55,079 nucleotides of DNA from Candidatus Zixiibacteriota bacterium (GTDB lineage: Bacteria; Zixibacteria; MSB-5A5; UBA10806). The stretch spans positions 653,499 to 708,577 of the forward strand of contig CP070813.1 of assembly GCA_020344055.1 (NCBI GenBank). Direction: 5' to 3'. Made by a program: the position numbers and the translations under genes. Of the stretch, positions 34,418-43,129 are shown one piece after another; position 1 is the stretch's first letter, and every line of letters begins with the position of its first letter. The notes beneath the pieces are model-generated. The model had not been told where the DNA came from, did no database searches, and saw only the letters and a list, made by a program, of their open reading frames with translations.

Positions 34418-35329
34418 ATGAAAAGAGATTTTCTGGCTATCACCGATTTCAGCGAATCCGAGATCAGGGAAACCCTGAAACTCGCGGGAGACCTTAAAAA
34501 GAAAAAAGGACAGATACTCGACGTTCTAAGGGGGAAAACCGTAGCCTGTATCTTCCATGAGCCGTCTTTAAGAACCAGGATATCTTTCGAAGTTGGTATC
34601 CATGAACTGGGCGGTTATTCTCTTTATGTAACCGACAGTGAAATAAAATTGGGCGTGCGGGAATCGATTCACGATGCCGCCAAAGTCCTGTCCCGTTATG
34701 TCGCCATGATTCAAATCAGGACCCTTTCCCATGACAATGTATTAGAGCTTGCCCGTCATTCCACGGTCCCGGTTATAAACGGATTGACCCGCCTTCTGCA
34801 CCCCTGCCAGATTATGGGGGATATGTTTACCATAATCGAGCACAAGGGGAAAATAGATAATATGAAGATAGCATATCTCGGCGACGGCAATAACGTCGCC
34901 AATTCATGGTTGAAAGCGGCTGTCCGGATACCGCTGGATTTGAGAATAGGTACCCGCAAAGAAACCATGCCCGATGCCGGAATTGTGGAGGAGGCTAAAA
35001 CTGCCGATCGCTCGAAAATCACCATTACCGAAGACCCCAGGGAGGCCGTTCGCGGTGCCGATGTTATATATACCGATGTTTGGGCCTCCATGGGTCAAAA
35101 GGACAAAACCGGCGCTCAGGCCGATCTTCTGAAAGATTTTCAGGTCAATTCCAGGTTGCTGGCTGCCGCGGATAAGGAATGTATTGTAATGCATTGCCTG
35201 CCCGCCGAACGGGGCCGCGAAATAACCGACGACGTTATGGATGGAGACCATTCTGCCGTTTTCGATCAGGCCGAGAACAGGCTGCATATACAAAAAGCCA
35301 TCATGGTGAAGCTGGCGAGCTGGATGTAA
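34418..35329 (+). CDS. argF: Ornithine carbamoyltransferase
   Basis: 303 aa. Carbamoyl-phosphate site HEPSLRTRISFE (S-L-R-T-R in place of the common S-T-R-T-R), then GGYSLYV, RYVAMIQIRT, NGLTRLLHPCQIMGDMFTI (HPCQ), ornithine side with DVWASMGQ, and HCLPAERGREIT with Cys. It converts ornithine and carbamoyl phosphate to citrulline. An SD AAAGGAAC precedes ATG. No other arg gene is adjacent. The L variant of the phosphate loop also occurs in other OTC-type enzymes; a related N-acylornithine specificity is not excluded but less likely given DxxxSMG. Confidence 0.88.
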   Translation: MKRDFLAITDFSESEIRETLKLAGDLKKKKGQILDVLRGKTVACIFHEPSLRTRISFEVGIHELGGYSLYVTDSEIKLGVRESIHDAAKVLSRYVAMIQIRTLSHDNVLELARHSTVPVINGLTRLLHPCQIMGDMFTIIEHKGKIDNMKIAYLGDGNNVANSWLKAAVRIPLDLRIGTRKETMPDAGIVEEAKTADRSKITITEDPREAVRGADVIYTDVWASMGQKDKTGAQADLLKDFQVNSRLLAAADKECIVMHCLPAERGREITDDVMDGDHSAVFDQAENRLHIQKAIMVKLASWM

Positions 35330-35475
35330 GCATAATTTACGTACCCACGAATCTGCGCGGGACCGGCTTCGAATCATCGCTCTTATTAGACAAAATTCTC
35401 AATAAAATAGGTTGATTTTAGTCGTATTGATATTATTTTAGGCCGCAGTTTTGGAATTTTTTTCGGAGGATGGTA

Positions 35476-36342
35476 ATGCCGAAGGTTTTAGATAATATTC
35501 AGATAGGACCCCAGAACTGGAAGATGCGGGTTGAAGTCCCCAAGCTGGTAAAGAAAGCAAAACCGGGTCAATTTGTCATAATCAGAGTCAATGAACAGGG
35601 CGAGCGTGTTCCCATGTCGATTGCGGGCCTCGACCGTGAAAACGGACTGCTAACCATTATTTATCAGGTCGTCGGTAAAACATCGGCCTTGATGACCACC
35701 GTCCCTCCCGGAGGAGTGGTGCTCGATTGCGTCGGCCCTCTGGGATTGCCGACCCATGTGGATAACTGGGGAACCGCGGTTCTCGTAGGCGGAGGCATCG
35801 GCATCGCCCCCATATATCCCATAGCTCAGGAATGGAAAGAAGCCGGAAATAAATTGATCACCATAATCGGCGCGCGTTCGAAAAATATCCTTTTCTACGA
35901 GGAAGAGCACAAAGCGGTCGCGGACGAGCTTCATGTCTGCACCGACGATGGTTCATACGGCCATCACGGTTTCGTCTCGGACGTTTTGAAAAATATCCTC
36001 GATTCCGGAGAGAAAATCGGGATGATAATGGCCATAGGGCCGGTTCCCATGATGAGGGTGGTGGCGAATCTTACAAAGCCCTATGGAGTTCCCACCTGGG
36101 TTTCGTTGAATCCCCTTATGGTGGACGGCACCGGGATGTGCGGCGGATGCCGTGTCGCTATCGGAGATACCACCAAGTTCGCCTGCGTGGACGGTCCTGA
36201 TTTCGACGGTCATCTGGTAGATTTCGATCTTTTGACCAAAAGGCTGAGCGCATATAAAGAGCAGGAGAAAATAGCCTTTCACAAGTTTCTGGAAGCGCCC
36301 GGTTGCAGGTTATCGGAATCTGTAAAATCGCTTGAAGTTTAG
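35476..36342 (+). CDS. nfnA: NfnA-type small subunit of NADH-dependent ferredoxin:NADP oxidoreductase (SudB/GltD-partner type)
   Basis: 288 aa from ATG 35476, with GGAGG 6 nt upstream; ATG at 35470 abuts the SD. FNR-like fold: FAD-binding domain (AKPGQFVIIRVNEQGERVPMS), nucleotide-binding domain (LVGGGIGIAPIYPIAQEW, TIIGARSKN) and a C-terminal [2Fe-2S] module VDGTGMCGGCRVAIGD ... FACVDGPDFDGH. In this family three Cys and one Asp bind the cluster, as visible here. The gene pairs with nfnB 27 bp downstream by stop-to-start. Together they make an electron-bifurcating transhydrogenase, or less likely a sulfide/glutamate-synthase-related enzyme. Confidence 0.87.
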   Translation: MPKVLDNIQIGPQNWKMRVEVPKLVKKAKPGQFVIIRVNEQGERVPMSIAGLDRENGLLTIIYQVVGKTSALMTTVPPGGVVLDCVGPLGLPTHVDNWGTAVLVGGGIGIAPIYPIAQEWKEAGNKLITIIGARSKNILFYEEEHKAVADELHVCTDDGSYGHHGFVSDVLKNILDSGEKIGMIMAIGPVPMMRVVANLTKPYGVPTWVSLNPLMVDGTGMCGGCRVAIGDTTKFACVDGPDFDGHLVDFDLLTKRLSAYKEQEKIAFHKFLEAPGCRLSESVKSLEV

Positions 36343-36386
36343 ATTGATATTATAAGTCGCAAGTTTTTTTGTTTCAGGAGAATAAA

Positions 36387-37817
36387 TTGGCTGTCGAGAA
36401 ATTATCAAAAAAGGAGCGGATGCAAATACCGCGGGTTGTCATGCCGGAGCAAAATCCCGCGGAACGTATAAAGAATTTTAATGAGGTTCCCTACGGCCTC
36501 ACTCCCGAGATGGCGATTAAAGAGGCCACCAGGTGCATCGAGTGTAATAAAAGGCCCTGTGTCGACGGTTGCCCTGTTGAAGTCGATATCACCGGTTTTA
36601 TCGATCTGGTTGTTAAAGGGGAGTTTGCCGCCGCCGCTAGAAAGATAAAGGAAACCAACTCTTTACCCGCTATCTGTGGTCGCGTGTGCCCCCAGGAAGA
36701 ACAATGCGAAATAGTATGTATCCTGGGCAAGAAAGGAAAGCCGGTGGCGATCGGACACCTCGAAAGATTCGTCGCCGATTATGAGCGTGATAACAATCTT
36801 GTGGAGATACCGGAGGTGGCTCCTCCTACCGGTTTCAAGGTTGCCGTAGTGGGGGCCGGCCCAGCCGGATTGACGGTTACGGGCGATCTTTTAAGGTTAG
36901 GTCATGCAGTTACCATTTTCGAGGCCTTGCATAAACCGGGCGGGGTGCTCGTCTACGGTATCCCGGAATTCAGATTGCCTAAAACCATCGTGCAAGCGGA
37001 GTGCGATTTTCTCGCCGATATGGGTGCTGAGTTCAGGAATTCTACCGTGATAGGCAAAACCGATACTGTCGATGAGCTTTTCGAGATGGGTTACGACGCG
37101 GTCTTCATCGGCACCGGCGCTGGTTTGCCCAACTTCATGGGTATTCCCGGCGAAAACCTTATCGGTATTTATTCGGCCAATGAATACCTGACTAGATCCA
37201 ACCTGATGCGAGCTTTCGATTTCCCCACCTATGACACTCCTATTATACACGGCAAAAATGTGGCCGTACTTGGAGGCGGAAACACCGCCATGGATTCGGT
37301 ACGTACCGCTCTACGGCTCGGCGCTGATAACGCCTATATAGTCTATAGACGTTCGGAAGTTGAAATGCCGGCCAGGATCGAGGAGATCCATCACGCCCAA
37401 CAGGAGGGGGTTCAATTTCATCTGCTGACTACTCCTATCAAGTTTAATGGTGATGAATCGGGCAAAGTTACCTCAATGGAATGCCTCCGTATGGAACTCG
37501 GCGAACCCGACGATTCCGGTCGCCGACGTCCCGTGCCGATAGAGGGATCGAATTTCGTTCTCGACGTTGACTTGGTGGTGGTGGCCATAGGAAATTCCTC
37601 GAACCCGCTTATCCCCAGAACAACCCCGGGTCTCGAAACCAACCGCTGGGGAAATATAATCGTGAACGAGGAAACCATGCAGACCTCGCGAGAAGGGGTT
37701 TACGCAGGCGGCGATATAGTAACCGGCGGGGCGACGGTTATCCTCGCAGCTGGAGCGGGTAAAAAGGCCGCCCGGGCCATTCACAAGTACCTGATGGATA
37801 AGAAAGTCGCTGTCTAA
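36387..37817 (+). CDS. nfnB: NfnB-type large subunit (GltA/GltD-like flavoprotein)
   Basis: 476 aa from TTG 36387, with CAGGAG 6 nt upstream; an earlier in-frame TTG at 36369 overlaps that SD. Ferredoxin-like N-terminal domain with two cluster motifs (CIECNKRPCVDGCPV; CGRVCPQEEQCEIVC), FAD loop VVGAGPAGLTV, NADPH loop VLGGGNTAMDSVRTALRL, and C-terminal FAD closure YAGGDIVTGGATVI. It matches the large subunit of NfnAB or a stand-alone GltD-like protein; the adjacent small subunit supports NfnAB, which couples NADH, NADPH and reduced ferredoxin. Confidence 0.9.
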   Translation: MAVEKLSKKERMQIPRVVMPEQNPAERIKNFNEVPYGLTPEMAIKEATRCIECNKRPCVDGCPVEVDITGFIDLVVKGEFAAAARKIKETNSLPAICGRVCPQEEQCEIVCILGKKGKPVAIGHLERFVADYERDNNLVEIPEVAPPTGFKVAVVGAGPAGLTVTGDLLRLGHAVTIFEALHKPGGVLVYGIPEFRLPKTIVQAECDFLADMGAEFRNSTVIGKTDTVDELFEMGYDAVFIGTGAGLPNFMGIPGENLIGIYSANEYLTRSNLMRAFDFPTYDTPIIHGKNVAVLGGGNTAMDSVRTALRLGADNAYIVYRRSEVEMPARIEEIHHAQQEGVQFHLLTTPIKFNGDESGKVTSMECLRMELGEPDDSGRRRPVPIEGSNFVLDVDLVVVAIGNSSNPLIPRTTPGLETNRWGNIIVNEETMQTSREGVYAGGDIVTGGATVILAAGAGKKAARAIHKYLMDKKVAV

Positions 37818-37840
37818 AAACTATAATTTGATTCGAATAA

Positions 37841-37866
37841 AAAGGGCGGATTTAGGTCCGCCCTTT
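37841..37866 (+). terminator. Terminator after nfnB
   Basis: Perfect 10-bp stem AAAGGGCGGA / TCCGCCCTTT with a 6-nt loop, followed by GTTTTG. It lies 23 bp after the nfnB stop, in the gap before the minus-strand LVIVD genes. Confidence 0.82.
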
Positions 37867-37880
37867 GTTTTGATAAAATA

Positions 37881-37928
37881 TGTCATCGCGAGGAGACCCG
37901 CCTTTGGCGGGACGACGAAGCGATCTCA
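37881..37928. repeat. Palindromic intergenic repeat (TCATCGCGAGGAG type)
   Basis: The stretch contains TCATCGCGAGGAG, an inner hairpin CCCGCC-TTT-GGCGGG, then CGACGAAGCGATCTC. The outer parts pair loosely (GATCGC/GCGA). I recall similar sequences as dispersed repeats in many environmental genomes; family unsearched. Confidence 0.55.
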
Positions 37929-37957
37929 TTTCTTTTAATAAAGATAAAACTAAGGTT

Positions 37958-37993
37958 CCGTCAGCTCGTAGGCCGTAGGCCGTGACCTGACGG
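37958..37993. repeat. Inverted repeat CCGTCAG...CTGACGG with internal GTAGGCC duplication
   Basis: Seven-bp arms CCGTCAG and CTGACGG flank a centre with two tandem GTAGGCC copies followed by GTGAC. It sits between two other palindromes and the end of the first LVIVD gene. Probably a dispersed element; terminator role uncertain. Confidence 0.45.
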
Positions 37994-38122
37994 ATTTATC
38001 GTTCCCTAATTCGGCGGGCAGTCGGGGCAGGGGATGGGGTCAGGGCCACCCTTGAAATAGGCCACGCCATATGTAATATCCAGCCCGTTGTAATTGCAAC
38101 TGCCGTTGACATCGCCGGCGAC
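37994..38122 (-). repeat. 3'-end duplication, copy A (LVIVD gene 1)
   Basis: 129 bp closely similar to 40153-40281 with no gaps, covering 12 bp past the stop and the last dockerin-like unit. The shared ATTTATCGTTCCC outside the coding frame shows DNA-level duplication or conversion. Confidence 0.75.
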
Positions 38123-40132
38123 ATGCCAGATATTTCCCGGCGTGCATTCGCATTCGTACGGCGGAGGAGGGCCGCCTTTGAAATAGTTGACGCCATAGAT
38201 GATATCCAGGCCGTCATAGGCACCCGAATTATTTACATCACCTGTGACATAAAATGAACAGGGAGTTGCTCCAAAAGAATAAATTTGCAGCGAATAAATA
38301 TTGCAGGCGAATAAATTACCATCATTTATGAATAATTCTTCTACTCTTCCCGGCGTAATAATATCCAATATTCCAATCGGATTTAATGGGTCGCTAACGT
38401 CATAAGCCCTAATACCCCAATGGCCTTTCCCTACAAAGGCATAATTCCCGCTTAATACCACGCCGTTAACGGAATTTCCAGCGTGGGAACTCGCCACTTT
38501 GATTGGATTTGTCGGATCAGATACGTCTATTATTTTCAGGCTGTACATTTGAGCAATATATAAGTAATCTCCACGTACATCCATACCCCAAATACTCGAG
38601 GGGGCATTTTCATTAAATTCCCCGGCGAAAACCGGCGTTGTGGGGTCAGTAACATCGATTATATGCAATCCCACGCTCTCCATGGATAAATATGCGTAGT
38701 TTCCCTCAACGCAAATTAAAAACGGGCGGCCCGGAACATAGTACTCACCCAATACCGCAGGATTAATCGGATCGGATAAATCGAGGATGGTCATTCTACG
38801 AGGTGAAATAGTATTCGCAACATACGCAAGACTATCTGCAATAAATACTTCACTGAAATAGGAACGTGTTCCGGGATGATAATTCCCTACGATGATTGGA
38901 TTCTCCGGTTCTTGAACGTCCACGATTTCGAGCCCCGCGTAACCGTCAGCTACATAGACATAATCTCCATATCCATATACGCCCTGAGCTTCGCCGTTCA
39001 TCGCCAAAAAAGATTCTACGATCGGGGAAGACGGATCAGTTATATCAACGATCGAAAGCCCGATATCTCTATGGACTACATAGGCATGAGTATCTGAGAC
39101 ATATAAGAATTCCACTTCCGGATATGATTCGTATTCTCCGGTTTTAGTGGGTTCTAATGGATTCGAAATATCGATAACCGCCAGCCCATGCGACGCGTTA
39201 TACCATTGCGGTCCTGTAAAAGCCAATTCTCCTTCTATATCGAGACCGTTGCAATGCAATATCGCGTTTTCCAATCCGCAGTATACCGGATTGCTGGGAT
39301 TTGAGACGTCGAAAACCATCAATCCATAGGTGTCCGCTGCATATAAATAATTGTCTTTTTCATATAAATCGGTAACGGTCCCGGCCTGCGCGTAAGTGGA
39401 GAGAAGCGTGGGATTGCTCCTGTCAGTTATATCCAATATAGATATCCCATTGTAAATAGTGTATAACCTGTTCCCGGCAACAAATACCACACTGGATCCT
39501 TCCGTATCAAATAGACCTACTAGCACTGGTGATGTTGGATCACTTACATCTATAATTTGGAGGTCCTGAGACTCCGATGAAAAATATACATAGTTGCTGT
39601 CCGCAAAAATATAGCCGTAAGCTGTAGAGCCATAGCTTCCGACTATTGCAGGAGACGAAGGATCGGTAATGTTGATAATCTTCAGGCCAAAAGAACCGGC
39701 GGCGACGTATGCGTAATTACCGTCAACATGCACATGCCAGGCCTGGTCAAGAATAGTACTGGCGAGGGTTGGATTGTGGGGATCCTGCACATTTAGAATT
39801 ACCAAGCCAACGGTGTCACTCGCTATAAAAGCATAACCTCCCGAGACCGAAATCCTGCCGGTTACTTTTTGTCTCCAATAATAGTAATCGTTGGAGATGT
39901 AATATTGACCTATCCATACCGGAGATGTTGGGTCTGAAACATCTATGATTCCCAGTCCATTCAGAAATAGACAATAAGCATATTGTTCTTCCACGTCGAG
40001 GTCATAGATATTGTTCCATAAAGCAGAACCCTCATAATTAATCTCAAGTGCAAGTATATTTTGCGACATAAAGGCCGCAAGGAATGCGATGATTATCGCC
40101 ATTTTAATTGAAAACCTGAACCATCTACGCAT
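38006..40132 (-). CDS. Secreted LVIVD-repeat protein with dockerin-like pair
   Basis: 708 aa. Signal peptide or N-terminal membrane segment about 9-29 (IIAFLAAFMSQNILA). More than a dozen LVIVD-type repeats of about 42-45 aa follow, with cores such as GLGIIDVSDPTSPVWIG and GNYAFVGKGHWGIRAYDVSDP; this family is predicted to form a β-propeller-like or solenoid surface structure. The last about 75 aa hold two dockerin-like motifs (GDVNNSGAYDGLDIIYGV and GDVNGSCNYNGLDITYGV) separated by a Cys-containing linker (ECECTPG), ending CPDCPPN. Preceded by AGGGAGG. Probably exported and bound to the surface or to a cohesin-like partner that is not in the window. Tandem paralogue of the next gene. Confidence 0.85.
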   Translation of the reverse strand: MRRWFRFSIKMAIIIAFLAAFMSQNILALEINYEGSALWNNIYDLDVEEQYAYCLFLNGLGIIDVSDPTSPVWIGQYYISNDYYYWRQKVTGRISVSGGYAFIASDTVGLVILNVQDPHNPTLASTILDQAWHVHVDGNYAYVAAGSFGLKIINITDPSSPAIVGSYGSTAYGYIFADSNYVYFSSESQDLQIIDVSDPTSPVLVGLFDTEGSSVVFVAGNRLYTIYNGISILDITDRSNPTLLSTYAQAGTVTDLYEKDNYLYAADTYGLMVFDVSNPSNPVYCGLENAILHCNGLDIEGELAFTGPQWYNASHGLAVIDISNPLEPTKTGEYESYPEVEFLYVSDTHAYVVHRDIGLSIVDITDPSSPIVESFLAMNGEAQGVYGYGDYVYVADGYAGLEIVDVQEPENPIIVGNYHPGTRSYFSEVFIADSLAYVANTISPRRMTILDLSDPINPAVLGEYYVPGRPFLICVEGNYAYLSMESVGLHIIDVTDPTTPVFAGEFNENAPSSIWGMDVRGDYLYIAQMYSLKIIDVSDPTNPIKVASSHAGNSVNGVVLSGNYAFVGKGHWGIRAYDVSDPLNPIGILDIITPGRVEELFINDGNLFACNIYSLQIYSFGATPCSFYVTGDVNNSGAYDGLDIIYGVNYFKGGPPPPYECECTPGNIWHVAGDVNGSCNYNGLDITYGVAYFKGGPDPIPCPDCPPN

Positions 40133-40152
40133 CTTTTTCCTCCCTTATTCAA

Positions 40153-40281
40153 ATTTATCGTTCCCTAATTCGGCGGGCAGTCGGGGCAGGGGATGGGATC
40201 GGGACCGCCCTTGAAATAAGCCACGCCATAGGTTATGTCCAGGCCGTTAAAATTGCAGCTGCCGTTGACATCGCCGGCGAC
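40153..40281 (-). repeat. 3'-end duplication, copy B (LVIVD gene 2)
   Basis: Counterpart of 37994-38122. Similarity continues more weakly through the linker into the first dockerin-like unit, then falls to that of diverged paralogues in the LVIVD repeats. Confidence 0.75.
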
Positions 40282-42264
40282 GTACCAGATACTTCCCAAT
40301 ATACATTCGCATTCGTACGGGGGCGCGGGGCCCCCTTTAAAGAAGTTGACTCCATATACTACATCAAGGCCGTTATAGGTTTCGTCACCGTTGACGTCTC
40401 CAACAATATATGAAGTACACGGCAATAAACCGCTTGGCGTATATCGCAATATCATCAAGGAGTAACAATTGGCAACAAATGTATAATCACCTTGAACAGC
40501 GATGCCATAGCCTTCACCGTCAGTTACGAGCTTCCCGACATGCGCCGGATGAGCTGGATCGCTTACGTTGAGAATATTTATACCATCAATCCAGTCGCCG
40601 CCCGCATAAGCATAGTCTCCAGATACATAAACACAGTAGCAAGTATGCATATCAAATTCAGATACCTTTAAAGGATTAATAGGATCCGATATGTCTATTA
40701 TTTTAGGCCCATGGATGTAATCGGCCACATACGCGTAATCGCCGGCAACAAATACATCTTTTGGATAAACGATATCGCCCAAATGAGATCCCGAAAATGC
40801 AGGATTGGAAGGATCCGTCACATCGAAAATGAAGAGGCCTGAATCAGCATCAGTCATAAAAGCATAATTGCCCGATACGAATATACCGGTTGCCTGATCG
40901 AGCATGTTATTAGATCCAATAAACGCGGGATTTGAAGGTACGGATATGTCGATTACCTCCAGGCCAAAATCGTAACCCGCAAGATACGCGTATTGGCTAA
41001 CTACGAATATGTCATATGTAACGCCAAAGGGCTCATATTTTCCGATTATCATGGGACTCTCAGGGATAGATACGTCTATTATTTGAAGGCCCGAATCTGA
41101 ATCCGCCATATATACATAATTGCCTGCGTAAAATACGCTTACGGCTTTGTCAGGCGTATCGCAATTGCCTATGACGGTTGGTTCTGAAGGATCAGAGACG
41201 TCGACAACAAAAAGACCGGATTGCCTTGCCGCAATATATGCCAGAGTATCTGTAATTGCCACTCCATATAAGGGTCCTGGAATGTCGTATATTCCGGCGA
41301 TTGTCGGATTTGCCGGATTAGAAATATCCAATATCTGAAGCCCTTCATATCTGCCCGGGATAAAGGCATAATTCCCGGCCACAAAATTACGTGTAGTATT
41401 ATTAAACTGATAAAAACCCACCTGCAGGGGATTCGCGGGATCTGCTATATTCAATATATGAAATTGATAAGAACTTTCATTTAGATAGGCGTAATCTCCG
41501 GAAACATACACGCAATTGGCAGATGAAGTCGTCGGAAAATTACCTGCAAGCGTCGGATTCAAAGGATTAGATATGTTAATAATTTGAAGTCCGTTAGTAA
41601 AATCCGCCACGTAAGCATAATTTCCGCTTATGAATAGACGGAAAGCGTGATCCAATGGGTATGATGCTGCAATCCATGGATTTGTTGGATTGGATACGTT
41701 TACGATTTGAAGGCCAGCCCCATTATTGCATACATAAGCATAATTTCCCGAGACAAATACATCAGGATTACCCCCCGCATTACAACTACCCACGATGTAT
41801 GGGCTTGAAGGATCCAGGACGTTTAATATGCGGAGCCCGTCATAGCGCGTAGTCACATACGCGTAATCGCCTGAAACAAATACAGCCTGGGGAACATGGA
41901 GAATTTCAAAACTTGAAGCCAATGTCGGATTCGCAGGATCAGAAATATCCATTATGTACAGGTTATTGGCCAGGTCAATTATATAGGCATATGAACCTGA
42001 AACATAAACATCGTAGACCTCGCCCATAAAGAAAAACTTGCTGACGAATATTGGATTTGCGGGATTTGAGACATTTATAATAACCAGACCATTATGTAGC
42101 GCGCAATAGGCGTAATCTCCCACAATAAAAGCGTCATACATGCAGGTCCATAATGTCGAACCTACATAATCAATATTCTGAGCAGGGGCCATCTGGGGAG
42201 CTATTACCATCAGGCACACGAGAACCGTGGCCATCCCGATCAAAAACCTCTTCCATCTACACAT
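40165..42264 (-). CDS. Secreted LVIVD-repeat protein with dockerin-like pair (paralogue)
   Basis: 699 aa, with GGAGGG about 7 nt upstream of its ATG. Signal peptide about 1-28 (VLVCLMVIAPQMAPA-Q). Repeats of about 42-45 aa have cores GNYAYVCNNGAGLQIVNVSNP and GDYAYVADYIHGPKIIDISDP. The C-terminus repeats the dockerin-like arrangement (GDVNGDETYNGLDVVYGV, GDVNGSCNFNGLDITYGV) with the same ECEC linker and CPDCPPN end. The first unit keeps the acidic DGDE-like position that others lack. It is upstream in transcription of the 38006 gene with a 32-bp gap, so both may be one operon. The mature proteins differ in repeats but share the anchoring end, which suggests the same docking partner. Confidence 0.85.
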   Translation of the reverse strand: MCRWKRFLIGMATVLVCLMVIAPQMAPAQNIDYVGSTLWTCMYDAFIVGDYAYCALHNGLVIINVSNPANPIFVSKFFFMGEVYDVYVSGSYAYIIDLANNLYIMDISDPANPTLASSFEILHVPQAVFVSGDYAYVTTRYDGLRILNVLDPSSPYIVGSCNAGGNPDVFVSGNYAYVCNNGAGLQIVNVSNPTNPWIAASYPLDHAFRLFISGNYAYVADFTNGLQIINISNPLNPTLAGNFPTTSSANCVYVSGDYAYLNESSYQFHILNIADPANPLQVGFYQFNNTTRNFVAGNYAFIPGRYEGLQILDISNPANPTIAGIYDIPGPLYGVAITDTLAYIAARQSGLFVVDVSDPSEPTVIGNCDTPDKAVSVFYAGNYVYMADSDSGLQIIDVSIPESPMIIGKYEPFGVTYDIFVVSQYAYLAGYDFGLEVIDISVPSNPAFIGSNNMLDQATGIFVSGNYAFMTDADSGLFIFDVTDPSNPAFSGSHLGDIVYPKDVFVAGDYAYVADYIHGPKIIDISDPINPLKVSEFDMHTCYCVYVSGDYAYAGGDWIDGINILNVSDPAHPAHVGKLVTDGEGYGIAVQGDYTFVANCYSLMILRYTPSGLLPCTSYIVGDVNGDETYNGLDVVYGVNFFKGGPAPPYECECILGSIWYVAGDVNGSCNFNGLDITYGVAYFKGGPDPIPCPDCPPN

Positions 42265-42420
42265 AATAACCCTCCATCAAAATTAGCTATATAATTGTCA
42301 AAACATCTTAATCTTAGGCTGCTTACTTGTGGCTAAATGATAACCTGTTATTTACTTTATGTCAACATATTTTTATTTTTTCGGGGTTGACCGAAATTGA
42401 GTCGCTCCGCCCCTTTGACG

Positions 42421-42447
42421 TTGACTATCAGCCATAGTTTATATAAT
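42421..42447 (+). promoter_or_regulatory. Candidate promoter for the purN gene run
   Basis: TTGACT (42421-42426) and TATAAT (42442-42447) are separated by only 15 nt, shorter than the usual 16-18. A start about 42454 would leave about 90 nt of leader before purN. The region of about 280 bp between the divergent LVIVD and purN genes has no gene. Confidence 0.35.
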
Positions 42448-42547
42448 ATGAGCGACTATGAAGATACTGCTTTGCAGCAAAATTGAATGGTGACATTGTT
42501 CCGCGTTAACTTATTTAAAAATGGAAAGATAGGGGATAAGAGACGAC

Positions 42548-43129
42548 ATGCCGAAACTCTCAATAGCCGTCTTCGCCTCCGGGGGGGGCACCAACCTGCA
42601 ATCGCTCCTCGACTCATCGAAGAAAGGCGCGTTTGACGGGGAGATAACCGCTGTAATATCCAACAATTCCGGCGCTTACGCCCTGGAAAGGGCCAGGAAC
42701 GCCGGTATCGCGACCTATCATATTAGCGGCAAAAAGTTCCCCGAAAGAGACCGGTTTGTGGAGGAGATCCTTAAAACGCTGGAAAAGCATAACGTCAATC
42801 TAATCGTACTCGCGGGGTATATGAAACTCCTGCCGCTTGAAGTTGTTAAAACATATAGAAACAGAATATTGAATATTCACCCGGCGCTACTCCCCAAATA
42901 CGGCGGAAAGGGTATGTACGGCATAAATGTTCACAAAGCGGTAATCGAATCCGGGGACAGGATCTCCGGCGCTACCGTGCATTTTGTCGATGAGATATTC
43001 GATCACGGCGTTATACTGATACAGAGAACCGTCCCGGTACTGCCCGGCGATGATCCGGAGACGCTGGCGGCGCGGGTCCTGAAAGTCGAGCATAAGATTC
43101 TCCCGAAAGCCGTGAGTATGTTCGCATGA
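42548..43129 (+). CDS. purN: Phosphoribosylglycinamide formyltransferase
   Basis: 193 aa. SIAVFASGGGTNLQSLLD (phosphate loop), VISNNSGAYALERA, LAGYMKLLP, NIHPALLP (Asn/His catalytic pair) and GATVHFVDEIFDHGVILIQ with the catalytic Asp (DHG). It transfers formyl from 10-formyl-THF to GAR in purine synthesis. It overlaps the Omp85 gene by 4 bp; purC and purH lie 3 kb downstream beyond two envelope genes. Confidence 0.94.
   Translation: MPKLSIAVFASGGGTNLQSLLDSSKKGAFDGEITAVISNNSGAYALERARNAGIATYHISGKKFPERDRFVEEILKTLEKHNVNLIVLAGYMKLLPLEVVKTYRNRILNIHPALLPKYGGKGMYGINVHKAVIESGDRISGATVHFVDEIFDHGVILIQRTVPVLPGDDPETLAARVLKVEHKILPKAVSMFA

Noticed and set aside
35330-35469. Possible gene remnant after argF
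   Set aside because: The short frame there is the tail of an out-of-frame reading through argF, with no independent start or similarity that I recognise.
38006-42264. Cellulosome component reading of the dockerin-like proteins
   Set aside because: No cohesin, scaffoldin or glycoside hydrolase is present, and the calcium loop departs from the canonical dockerin at position 5.
42265-42547. RNA gene or riboswitch in the gap before purN
   Set aside because: The region is AT-rich; I looked for a purine-riboswitch-like core and tRNA-like stems and saw none.
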